Origin: Methanobacterium formicicum DSM 3637
Lineage (GTDB): Archaea > Methanobacteriota > Methanobacteria > Methanobacteriales > Methanobacteriaceae
DNA: 64,000 nt
Reading direction: 5' to 3'
NCBI RefSeq assembly: GCF_000302455.1
Contig: NZ_AMPO01000010.1
Span: 1 to 64,000 of the forward strand
A program made the translations under genes and the position numbers. The notes below the pieces were generated by a model. That model did no database searches and was not told where the DNA came from. It saw only the letters and a list, made by a program, of their open reading frames with translations. How positions within the stretch are numbered: the stretch's first letter is position 1; each line of letters opens with the position of its first letter. Of the stretch, positions 20,586 through 38,180 are shown piece by piece.

Positions 20586-21467
20586 ATGGAGAAAAGAATC
20601 GAAAACAATGTTTCAAGAACTGCTGAATTTACCTGTTTAATAAGAGCTTTCTCTTTTCATGAAAAATCCCCCCAATATAAGAGCTTTGATAACATAGCTC
20701 CTAAATTGATTCCTAAATTTCTTTCACCTGTTGTTAAAATTGATTTTCTAAGAAATATTTTTAAAAAGAGATTTTTCCCTCCGGGTATGTATGAATATGT
20801 AATTGCCAGAACAAAGTTCATTGACACCGTTTTTCAAGGGGCAATTTCCAAAGATTTTGATCAAATATTGATATTTGGTGCTGGCTTTGATTCCAGGGGA
20901 ATTCGTTTTCAAGGCTTAAACCAAAAAACAGTATTTTTCGAATTGGATGCTCCAGTTACACAAAAATCAAAAATTCATCAACTTAAAAAGAGGGGAGTTG
21001 TAATAAATCCAAACATAGTCTTCATTCCCATTGATTTTAATAAAGAATCTTTTAAAGACAAATTATTGGAATATGGGTTTGATAGAAATAAAAAATCTCT
21101 CTTTATTCTGGAAGGCTTAACAATGTATCTGGACAGTGCGGCCATTGATAATACATTTAATATAATAAATGAATTTGCAGGAGCAAGTAGTGAAATTGTT
21201 TTTGATTATATCTACTCCTCTGTTTTAAGGGGTGAAAATATTTACTACGGTGAATCTGAAGTTTTCAAAGAGGTTAAAAAAGAAAATGAACCCTGGTCTT
21301 TTGGAATAGAAAAAGGGGAACTGGGATCATTTTTAGAAACTAAAAATCTTCAGTTAATACGAAGTTTAACCTCCGAAGACTTGGAAAGAGAATTTTTTAA
21401 AGATGAAGATGGAAACATAATAGGAAAAGTTAATGGCACGCACTGCATTGCTTACGTAAGGAAATAA
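20586..21467 (+). CDS. class I SAM-dependent methyltransferase, leucine carboxyl methyltransferase-like
   Basis: A 293-residue O-methyltransferase of the LCMT/Ppm1 family (TIGR00027-like). Visible features are NVSRTAEFTCLIRAFS at the N-terminus, the SAM-binding loop ILIFGAGFDSRGIRF, ELDAPVTQKSKIHQL, and FILEGLTMYL. AGGTGA at 20576-20581 fits the ATG at 20586; a TTG at 20562 would add eight residues upstream but has no site. In bacteria many members act on small molecules or polyketides; the substrate here is unknown. Lower GC and a bacterial-type family suggest possible transfer. Likely operon with the acetyltransferase upstream. Confidence 0.87.
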   Translation: MEKRIENNVSRTAEFTCLIRAFSFHEKSPQYKSFDNIAPKLIPKFLSPVVKIDFLRNIFKKRFFPPGMYEYVIARTKFIDTVFQGAISKDFDQILIFGAGFDSRGIRFQGLNQKTVFFELDAPVTQKSKIHQLKKRGVVINPNIVFIPIDFNKESFKDKLLEYGFDRNKKSLFILEGLTMYLDSAAIDNTFNIINEFAGASSEIVFDYIYSSVLRGENIYYGESEVFKEVKKENEPWSFGIEKGELGSFLETKNLQLIRSLTSEDLEREFFKDEDGNIIGKVNGTHCIAYVRK

Positions 21468-21549
21468 ACCTGTAACTTATACTATGGGATTGTAACAGTT
21501 TTGTATAGCAAATAAAAACCTATTCACATCTTTTTTTGTAAATTCTAAA

Positions 21550-22248
21550 TTACTTTACATAAAGTTGTATTGATAGGAATAGTGCAATATTTAGGGATAA
21601 AGTCATAGTAAAAGTCCATTCACCTACTGAAAATTGAGTGATATAATAAAAGAGGACAGAAAACTGTAATATTAAAAGAAAAATCATAATAATAGCATAA
21701 GTCCATGAAACTTTAACTTTTTTACCATTATGATAAAATCCAAATATAGAAACCATCAACCCTAAAGTAATTCCATATAAGAATATAGGATCACAATAAA
21801 CATCAAAACCTGCTAAACTACCGATAATTATAATTAAACCTATAAAAACTAATTTTAGTTTTTTATTATTTTTTAACGTAATGATTTCAGTGGATTTAAA
21901 ATATTTGTTACGGATCTGATTAACTATATACATGGTAGATAACAATGCAATGATTAAACTAAGATAAAAATCTCCTATATATAACGAGTTATAGAATATA
22001 TAAATTACTAGAAACCATTGAACCACAATAACACAAAACATTGCCAAAACATAACTTACTGTAACTTTAACAGTTGAATCTTCACTAAAAAATCCATATA
22101 TAAGCGTCATGATACCTAACGTGATACAAATTAAGAAAAAGGTAGAATTAGACCGCAAATAAATTATTAAAAATGTTAATATTATTCCAATCCCACAAAT
22201 AGCAATTAATGTTTTGTCTTCATCCATAAAACTTCTTTTTTCAAACAA
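21550..22248 (-). CDS. polytopic membrane protein of unknown function
   Basis: A 232-residue protein with about seven or eight predicted hydrophobic helices and few charged residues between them. The two halves look alike: each has a segment of the form FxxxITLGIMTLIYGFF or FLYGITLGLMVSIFGFY followed by a charged patch (STVKVTVSY, KKVKVSWTY), which suggests an internal duplication. No known family is recognised and it has no obvious partner nearby. Very low GC content compared with neighbours. Confidence 0.65.
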   Translation of the reverse strand: MFEKRSFMDEDKTLIAICGIGIILTFLIIYLRSNSTFFLICITLGIMTLIYGFFSEDSTVKVTVSYVLAMFCVIVVQWFLVIYIFYNSLYIGDFYLSLIIALLSTMYIVNQIRNKYFKSTEIITLKNNKKLKLVFIGLIIIIGSLAGFDVYCDPIFLYGITLGLMVSIFGFYHNGKKVKVSWTYAIIMIFLLILQFSVLFYYITQFSVGEWTFTMTLSLNIALFLSIQLYVK

Positions 22249-22671
22249 TATATAAAAAACTTTTTTCTAATATTCAATACATCAACCATGAACAAAAAAA
22301 ATCCCAAAATCTAAAAAAAGTCTTTCAAATTTTTTATTCTTATAATTCCATTTTAATTCCATCTATACCAGTTAAATGGTCTCATTTTTTTGAAGGATAA
22401 TTCTTACTTCTTCAAAGTATTCTTCTAAAAACTTAGAGTGATACTCATTGGTTCAGTTTAAGATATATAGTACCGATAAAAATAGTAAATAAAATACCAA
22501 AATTCTATTTATCTCATTCACCTAACCTTTAATTAATTATCCTATTTCAGCCAATATTTAATTAATCATTCGTAAAGTCAAAATTAATTAATTATCATAA
22601 TATAACCAAATATTCATTTAATAATCTCAATTCACCTAAAATCGTAATTAAAAATTAGGAAGTTGATTTAA
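22249..22671. other. AT-rich divergent intergenic region
   Basis: A 423-base gap between the membrane protein (minus) and aroC (plus). It is rich in TTAATTAATTAT-like sequence near 22530-22620. It should contain both promoters. No gene, RNA or clear operator is seen. Confidence 0.45.
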
Positions 22672-23763
<1,092 letters not shown>

Positions 23764-23804
23764 TGGTTTTCTATAAATGGTGGGTTTCAACTTCTTTTAA
23801 ATAA

Positions 23805-23838
23805 TATTTGACTTTATTTTTTTTAGTTTTTTATTTTT
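23805..23838. terminator. T-rich terminator after aroC
   Basis: Between the convergent aroC and zinc-ribbon genes the plus strand has GACTTTATTTTTTTTAG followed by further T-runs, a typical archaeal termination signal for aroC. It runs into the last codons of the opposite gene. Confidence 0.45.
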
Positions 23839-24580
23839 TTACCATTTCAGGATCATAATCCTGTGGAAAGGGATTTTTCACTGGATATGGTTCATTGCTA
23901 CGGGATTTCCCGAATATGGGGTTTGTAATCGCTTTTTCAATTTGTGGGGCCAGTTTTTTTAGTATGGTGATTCTAAATACGTATTTATCTTTGGGTTTAC
24001 CTTTATTATCGATGTAAAATGGATCATATTCAAATACTAAACATGGTAATTTGGATAAAAATCTCCCACATTTATTGTATTGAACATGAAGGTTTCTGAT
24101 ATGTATCAGGGCATATTTACCTGTACAGACATAATTTCTCATTCCATTATTGAGATAATACCGGCTTATCTTGATATATTTTTCACGTATCTCTAAATCA
24201 TACCCAGTCCATGTTGAAAATCCAATTATCTTTCTAAGGTCATAACCACATTTAAAACAGAAATTAATGTTTAAATACATATTGTAACAGTTTGGGCAAC
24301 ATTTTCCAATTTTTGAATAGTCTAAATCTTCTGTTCGGCAAATAAGGTAAATAATAAAAAATACAGCTAATAAAACAAGTGAAAGGTAGATTGCAGCCAT
24401 ACCCATGTATAAATACGATGTGATTACAATAATTGGCACACAAGTTACACCAATAATTACAATAACCAATTTCTTTAAATTTTTTTTCTCCAGTTTATAC
24501 AGATCATGAAGATCTCTTCCACAGTAAGGACACACATATTCCTTCTTTTTTAGTTCCACACCACATTCCGGACAGAACAT
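23831..24580 (-). CDS. double zinc-ribbon membrane protein
   Basis: A 249-residue unassigned protein. It begins with a zinc ribbon (MFCPECGVELKKKEYVCPYC), followed by two membrane helices (about 37-80), a second ribbon (CCPNCYNMYLNINFCFKCGY, about 95-115), and a C-terminal soluble domain of about 130 residues rich in beta strands, which may be a PH-like domain (LEIREKYIKISRYY, YVFRITILKKLAPQIEKAI). It resembles other archaeal zinc-ribbon/membrane proteins of unknown role. Its 5' flank has a perfect 20-base duplication (24605-24645). Confidence 0.75.
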   Translation of the reverse strand: MFCPECGVELKKKEYVCPYCGRDLHDLYKLEKKNLKKLVIVIIGVTCVPIIVITSYLYMGMAAIYLSLVLLAVFFIIYLICRTEDLDYSKIGKCCPNCYNMYLNINFCFKCGYDLRKIIGFSTWTGYDLEIREKYIKISRYYLNNGMRNYVCTGKYALIHIRNLHVQYNKCGRFLSKLPCLVFEYDPFYIDNKGKPKDKYVFRITILKKLAPQIEKAITNPIFGKSRSNEPYPVKNPFPQDYDPEMVKK

Positions 24581-24604
24581 AGTAGTAACTCCTATTTTTT
24601 TAAT

Positions 24605-24645
24605 CAGTCTGGATATTTTCTGAACCAGTCTGGATATTTTCTGAA
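24605..24645. repeat. perfect 20-base tandem duplication upstream of the zinc-ribbon gene
   Basis: CAGTCTGGATATTTTCTGAA occurs at 24605-24624 and 24626-24645, 25-65 bases upstream of the start at 24580. Its position overlaps the expected promoter or leader of that gene. The remaining 24646-24987 gap is AT-rich with nothing else recognised. Confidence 0.85.
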
Positions 24646-24987
24646 TATTTAATAGTTTGAAATAATTTTTATTATTTATGAAATTTATTTTCCTAATTAT
24701 TTTCTAATTCATTGAAGATTATTCATAGATTAATGTGAATTTATGGGTTAAATATCCTTGATTTGTTATTTTTTTGTTCTATTACGTTTAACATAATTAT
24801 TTCATCCCATTGTCACTCATCCCCTTTTTAATTCCATTTCCCATTTTTCCAATTTTTATATCCACTATACAATAAAATTTTTTAAAAAAAAACTCAGTTC
24901 CTAAAAAAGGATAACACATTAATATTGTGGGTGATTAATAAATCATATATTTGAAAAATTAAAAAACCAATAATTGAGGTGATTAAA

Positions 24988-25347
24988 ATGGTATCATGCC
25001 CTAATTGTGGAACGGAAAACGATGAAAACTCTAAATTTTGTCAAAGTTGTGGCCAAGAGATTATTAAAAAACCTGCTAGTGAAAACATTGAAGTTAATGA
25101 AAACATTGAGAAATCCAGTACATTACTCATTGTTTTAGGTTATATCCTTTCAATTTTAGGAATATTTTCCATAGGCATACTTTCAGTAATCAGTCTTATA
25201 ATTGGAATTGTTCTCTATCGTAGAGGTGGCAAAGATAAAACTCATGGTATCATTATTGCTGCAATTTCAGTGATTATCCTTTTACTGGTTATTATGGCTA
25301 TTGGGGGCCTCTTAGTCTATCGGGCCTACTTCTACAACCCTGTATGA
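24988..25347 (+). CDS. zinc-ribbon protein with two membrane segments
   Basis: A 119-residue protein with an N-terminal zinc ribbon (SCPNCGTENDENSKFCQSCG), a linker of about 25 residues, and two hydrophobic helices (LLIVLGYILSILGIFSIGIL continuing to SVISLIIGIVLYRRG, then GIIIAAISVIILLLVIMAIG). AGGTGATT fits the ATG at 24988; a GTG nine bases upstream overlaps the binding site. The hydrophobic part is like DUF4190-type small membrane proteins. Function unknown. Confidence 0.8.
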   Translation: MVSCPNCGTENDENSKFCQSCGQEIIKKPASENIEVNENIEKSSTLLIVLGYILSILGIFSIGILSVISLIIGIVLYRRGGKDKTHGIIIAAISVIILLLVIMAIGGLLVYRAYFYNPV

Positions 25348-25437
25348 GTGGATATGTAAATGGTAAATGGAAAAAGAGTGCAGTGTTGAAAGACGAGTGC
25401 TGTGCTATATATATCAATCAATAAATTTACTTTTTTA

Positions 25438-25617
25438 TTATTCTTTATCATTAATCACTGGTGTTTTAGTACAGGCAACCATTTGCCTGAGTTTCTGGCA
25501 TTTACGGCTCTTACAGGACTCTTTCTCTTCGTGCCAGGAGTAATGTTTGCAGCTTTCATACTGGCAGTGGTAATGCTCCCGGCACATGACCGGACTTTGG
25601 TTTAACTTTACTTTCAT
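25438..25617 (-). CDS. 59-residue cysteine/histidine-rich protein, probably metal-binding
   Basis: A short gene with an ATG at 25617 preceded by GGTGATTTT, a good ribosome site about eight bases away, and directly after an in-frame TAG. The product has six cysteines (12, 18, 23, 35, 40, 49) and four histidines (15, 17, 25, 29), as in CREHYHCQYESCKHYSWHE. The spacing suggests a zinc or iron-sulfur site. The opposite-strand frame at 25402-25605 has no comparable start signal or composition. It sits between a zinc-ribbon gene and tRNA-Thr and I do not recognise a family. The cysteine density and start site make chance unlikely, but expression is unproven. Confidence 0.65.
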   Translation of the reverse strand: MKVKLNQSPVMCREHYHCQYESCKHYSWHEEKESCKSRKCQKLRQMVACTKTPVINDKE

Positions 25618-25671
25618 CTAGAAAATCACCATTAAATCGTAACTTTTAGTTTAATGCAGAATAAGAAGTTT

Positions 25672-25747
<76 letters not shown>

Positions 25748-25948
25748 GATCAATTTTATTCATTAAATGTCATTTAAAATTTTCTTTATTTTAGATTAAG
25801 TTTTTTTTTTTTTGAATGTAATTAGTATTGGATGCCACTCACCTTTTAGGTAAGTTTTGGTTAATTCGATGAGGTTTTTTTGATTGTTTTAAGGTATGGT
25901 TGTTGATTTGATGAGTTTTTTGATGGATTTAAGGAACGGTTTGATGTT

Positions 25949-26750
<802 letters not shown>

Positions 26751-27018
26751 GTTATTTACCTTTGATTTAAGTTACAATTTAAATATATCCATTTTGTATA
26801 TGAAATTTAATTGAAGTTTAGTATTTTGAAGTTCTTCTTATTATATTTTTTAACTTGCAAGTTCTAAATTTTTAATTTGCAATTTATCAATCAATTCTGA
26901 CTATTAAACTTCACGAACAATGTTAAACTTCAATTTTTCCCATAATTTCCTGTTTTTGGTTTTTGCAAGTATTTTGGTTTTTTTCCAGTAAGTTAAGGGT
27001 TATTTCGAATTTAACCTT

Positions 27019-27948
27019 TTATTGGTCTGATTTACAGAGTATGATATCACAGCTTAGGCCTGTTTTATCCTTTTTAATGCAAAGGTTTTCATCTTCAATT
27101 ATCACCAGATCACCCCGGTTAAGGGATGTGTGATCACTCAGTTTCATGGTGATAGTTTCTCCTGGACCAGCAAGGAGTTCCCACTTGGTATTCAAGGCCT
27201 CCACACCGGGTGAAAGGATTACTTCCACTTCATCTCCTTCTGTTTTACGAACCCTTCCCACTTCGCCCTGGGTTAAAATTCGTGAAGCCATTTGAATATC
27301 TCTTGATTTTTCTAACATTTCCTGTTTAAGATCTTCACGCCATTTTTGCAGTTGTTTAACATCAGCAATCATGGTTGTTCTCAAAAGTTCCATGGCCTGT
27401 TTATGGTCCAGCTGGGGGTGAACAGTGAAAATATCATATTGGCTGCTCACAGTAGGTGTAAGTTGTGCCACATCTTCCATAATGTTCCTAAATATTTTAC
27501 CTACTTCATTCAGGCTTGTTTTTGATTTCCAATGTTTTTTAAGGTGTTTATTGGCGATTTCCTTGGTAATTTTGTTTCCAAAGATAACAATTGAGCTTTG
27601 ACCGCTTTTGACATTTTTTATTTCAGATCCAGTAAGTTCGACCTGGTGGTAACCACTGCTGGTACCGTATATCCGTTTACGCCTGGTTTCAAGAGTAGTT
27701 CGAAGTTTCACCTCACCCACTAAAACTTCACCAAGATTACGCACTTTTTCAACATTATCCGTTATTTTCAAATTTATTTCCAGTTCTTTTGCTCTTTTAT
27801 GGAGTTCTTCGGTGGTTTTTATTTTACCGGTGTACATCTCTTCTTCTAGTAGTTCTCTCTGTTCTTTGTCTCCCAAAAAACCGATACTGCGTTTGTCACC
27901 GGCCATCACGCAACCTTTACTTCCAACGTATGTTATAATCAGGCTCAT
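27019..27948 (-). CDS. DUF2121-family archaeal protein
   Basis: A 309-residue protein matching the DUF2121 family of methanogens from memory of its characteristic N-terminus (SLIITYVGSKGCVMAGDKRS). That segment resembles the first strands of proteasome-type Ntn hydrolases (short strand, turn, VxAGDKR), so a distant relation to proteasome subunits can be proposed. A charged helical middle (about 30-90) and a C-terminal beta domain (about 225-305) follow. The ATG has GGTGAT upstream. It is a single gene. Biochemical function unknown. Confidence 0.85.
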   Translation of the reverse strand: MSLIITYVGSKGCVMAGDKRSIGFLGDKEQRELLEEEMYTGKIKTTEELHKRAKELEINLKITDNVEKVRNLGEVLVGEVKLRTTLETRRKRIYGTSSGYHQVELTGSEIKNVKSGQSSIVIFGNKITKEIANKHLKKHWKSKTSLNEVGKIFRNIMEDVAQLTPTVSSQYDIFTVHPQLDHKQAMELLRTTMIADVKQLQKWREDLKQEMLEKSRDIQMASRILTQGEVGRVRKTEGDEVEVILSPGVEALNTKWELLAGPGETITMKLSDHTSLNRGDLVIIEDENLCIKKDKTGLSCDIILCKSDQ

Positions 27949-28218
27949 TACATCACCTTTATAATTGTTTATACTATCTTCAATGTTTAAAGATGTTTAT
28001 TAAAAATAATGGGAATAGCTCTTTCGCTGCATCAAGGACAATATCTATTGATAAAAATAGGAATATAATAACCTTTTCATAATTACTTTTTCATAGTGGA
28101 GAACAATATAAATTTTTTTAATTATAGGCCATTTCATGATGGTTTTAGGATTAAATTATTCGTATTGTCGTTGTTATCATATTATTTTTATTATTCATCA
28201 TTCTATTATTCATGCACC

Positions 28219-30869
<2,651 letters not shown>

Positions 30870-31027
30870 AAAATCACTAGGGAGTTGCACCTTTTTAGGG
30901 TTATTATTCTGTTATGCCTGACTTTATTCCCTAAAATGGGTTATTTACGCTATTGTCAGCGTTTTTATTTTTAGTATACGTATTAGGAATATTTATTCCG
31001 TATAATGTACTGGGTTATTCTAATTCA

Positions 31028-31062
31028 TGAATAAGTGATTATATCCCTGAATATGTGATTAT
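31028..31062. repeat. 20-bp tandem duplication spanning a stop codon
   Basis: TGAATAAGTGATTAT (31028-31042) and TGAATATGTGATTAT (31048-31062) are near copies 20 bases apart. The second contains the stop codon (31059-31061, minus strand) of the response regulator gene. Confidence 0.7.
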
Positions 31063-31508
31063 TCCAATGAATTAGGGGGATTGTTAATGAGCATCCAGTA
31101 AAATCCGAGGGTGGATACTGCTTCAATGAAATCATCGAATTCCACTGGTTTACTGACGTAGCTATTTACTCCTAACTTGTAACTTTCCACTATATCCCGG
31201 TCTTCCTGGGATGAAGTTAGAACAACCACGGGTATGCGGTTGGTTCGTTCATCTGCTTTGATTTTCTGTAAAACTTCCAGCCCATCCACTTTCGGCATTC
31301 TCAAATCCAATAATATGAGCTTTGGAAAGTTTTCAACATCTCTATGGGCAAACTGTCCTGTGGCAAATATGAATTCCAGAGCTTCCGCTCCATCTTTCAC
31401 CCAAACTACTTGATTGGCCAGATTTTTCCTTTTAAGTGCCCTCATGGTGAGTTCGGCATCGGTGGGATTATCTTCCACCAGTAAAATATCAGCCTCTTCA
31501 AAATCCAT
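31059..31508 (-). CDS. single-domain response regulator, Rcp1 type
   Basis: A 149-residue receiver without output domain. It has the acidic pair in LLVEDNPTDAEL, the phospho-acceptor Asp in LILLDLRMPKVDG, VVLTSSQEDRD and the switch lysine in YVSKPVEFDD. The longer loop (FATGQFAHRDVENFPK) is characteristic of Rcp1-like regulators that partner phytochrome-type kinases. It follows a membrane histidine kinase of matching type 76 bases upstream, so the two are probably partners. Output is likely through protein interaction. Confidence 0.92.
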   Translation of the reverse strand: MDFEEADILLVEDNPTDAELTMRALKRKNLANQVVWVKDGAEALEFIFATGQFAHRDVENFPKLILLDLRMPKVDGLEVLQKIKADERTNRIPVVVLTSSQEDRDIVESYKLGVNSYVSKPVEFDDFIEAVSTLGFYWMLINNPPNSLE

Positions 31509-31584
31509 TAATACACCTTCCTTGGGTCGTTAATCTATTATTGCTGTTATTTTATGAGTTCATTAAAATCTTTTCTAAATAATC

Positions 31585-32481
31585 TTATTTAGGCTTATCT
31601 TTGGGTAGGGTGAAATAAATGGTTGCACCACCATCCACGGATCCTTCACCCCAAACACGTCCACCGTGCCGTCTTACAACCCTTTGAACAATGGAAAGCC
31701 CAACCCCAGTTCCCTCAAATTCTTCAGGACTGTGCAGCCTTTGAAAGAGCCCAAAGAGTTTGTTAATGTATTTCATATCAAAACCAGCTCCATTGTCCTT
31801 GACGTAGTAAATGACTTCTTTATCATCTAATTTACTGCCCACCTCAATTATAGCCGGGTCCTGGTTGCGTGTGAATTTGATGGAATTACCAATGAGGTTT
31901 TGAAATACCTGTCCCATCATGGCCCGGTCGGCATAGGCAGGAGGGAGGTTGCCCACAGAGAATTGAATGTTTCGCCCTTCTACATCTGTCTGGAATTCAT
32001 TATAAACACTCTTTGCCAGGGCTGCCATGTCCAGTTCATTGAGTTTCATCTCCTGACGGCTGGCTCTGGATAGGAGGAGAATGTCATCAATAAGGTGTCC
32101 CATTTTAGAGGTATTATCCCTTACAATGTTCAGGAGCCTTACTCCCTCTTCATCCAGTTTATCCTCATAATCCTCCACCAATATCCGTGAAAAACCATCA
32201 ATGGCTCTTAATGGAACTCTCAAGTCATGTGATACGGAATATGCAAATGCCTCCAATTCCTGGTTGGCATCTTCCAGTTTATCAGTTTGAACCTTTAATT
32301 TCTGGTTTAATTCATTGAGTTTTCTTACCTTTTCAATCCTTTCGGCGAGAATAGCCACCAGAACCACTACAATAATAAGCATTAATAAAAGGAAGTAATC
32401 TTCATTGGGAGGAACATTCAAAACGTTGTAAACAGGTTCTAGGGCATATATAAATGAGATTAACACTGGGTTAAAGACCAT
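31585..32481 (-). CDS. membrane-anchored sensor histidine kinase
   Basis: A 298-residue kinase. It has one clear membrane helix (about 29-46), a coiled coil (47-76), a HisKA helix with His85 (SVSHDLRVPLRAIDGFSRIL), and a HATPase domain (NLIGNSIKFTRN, VKDNGAGFDMKYINKLFGLF, GTGVGLSIVQRVVRRHGG). The core is of the phytochrome-like class that works with Rcp1 regulators, matching the next gene. It lacks an input domain other than its short N-terminus, so sensing may occur in the membrane. ATG preceded by GGAGG. Confidence 0.92.
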   Translation of the reverse strand: MVFNPVLISFIYALEPVYNVLNVPPNEDYFLLLMLIIVVVLVAILAERIEKVRKLNELNQKLKVQTDKLEDANQELEAFAYSVSHDLRVPLRAIDGFSRILVEDYEDKLDEEGVRLLNIVRDNTSKMGHLIDDILLLSRASRQEMKLNELDMAALAKSVYNEFQTDVEGRNIQFSVGNLPPAYADRAMMGQVFQNLIGNSIKFTRNQDPAIIEVGSKLDDKEVIYYVKDNGAGFDMKYINKLFGLFQRLHSPEEFEGTGVGLSIVQRVVRRHGGRVWGEGSVDGGATIYFTLPKDKPK

Positions 32482-33055
32482 ATTTTACCTCCTTTTTTTA
32501 TTAAATTATTAAATGATTTATGTTCATTATTATACTTGTAATTTACCCCTCTATTCACAACTTTATAAATATTCCACCCAACTTGGGGATTAGTATCACA
32601 ATAATTTGATTAACGTTCTAAAAGATTAGGTTGGTAGCCTTATTTTTAGAATGGAATTAATAAAATAGTGAATTACAAAATTTAGTCTGGATAATTGAAT
32701 CAAATAATTAGTCTAGAATAACTGGAATTTATTAATTAGTCCGGAATATGTAGTTTATAATTAGTCTTGGATATTGGAATTTTACAAATATTGGAATTTT
32801 AGATAATTACAGTTTAGGAATATTAAAATTTACTATTAGTTTGGAATAGGATTTTACGTTATTTTTATGAAAACTTATAGAAAATAGTATTTATAAAATT
32901 TAATGAAATATTATCAGTTATATTGGTTAATCATTGATTTTAATCATTTGATTAAATAAACAATTAAAATTTAAATAAAAAAAAGAAATGGTTTGGAAGT
33001 AAAAAAAATAATGTGGATGGGGGAAGAATTGACGCACGCAACATGTTTTTAGTGA
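32482..33055. other. intergenic region with a decayed 26-bp repeat array
   Basis: A 574-base gap. TTAGT(C)-containing units (TTAGTCTGGATAA and relatives) begin at 32682, 32708, 32736, 32761 and 32836, spaced 26, 28, 25 and 75 (three units). The rest is AT-rich. It should hold the promoter of the kinase gene on the left and the 3' end signals of uvrA on the right. No gene is seen. Confidence 0.6.
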
Positions 33056-37958
<4,903 letters not shown>

Positions 37959-38180
37959 ATGTGAAAAACAAAATATTAATTAATCTTAAATCTAAAAATA
38001 GATTATATTATTTGCCATACATTATTATACTATCTTTTCCCAACAATGTTATATATAAGTCACTGATCAGCGAACTGTTCGTAAATCGTAATTGTATTAT
38101 ATGAATATTTTTTAGTTACCACATTGTTTACTGAATCAAATTTTTTTAATATAAGGTAAGATTATTAAAGAGGATTTGTT

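Noticed and set aside
25402..25605. Plus-strand frame of 67 hydrophobic residues
   Set aside because: No ribosome site; it is the antisense of the Cys/His-rich gene, which has a better start and composition.
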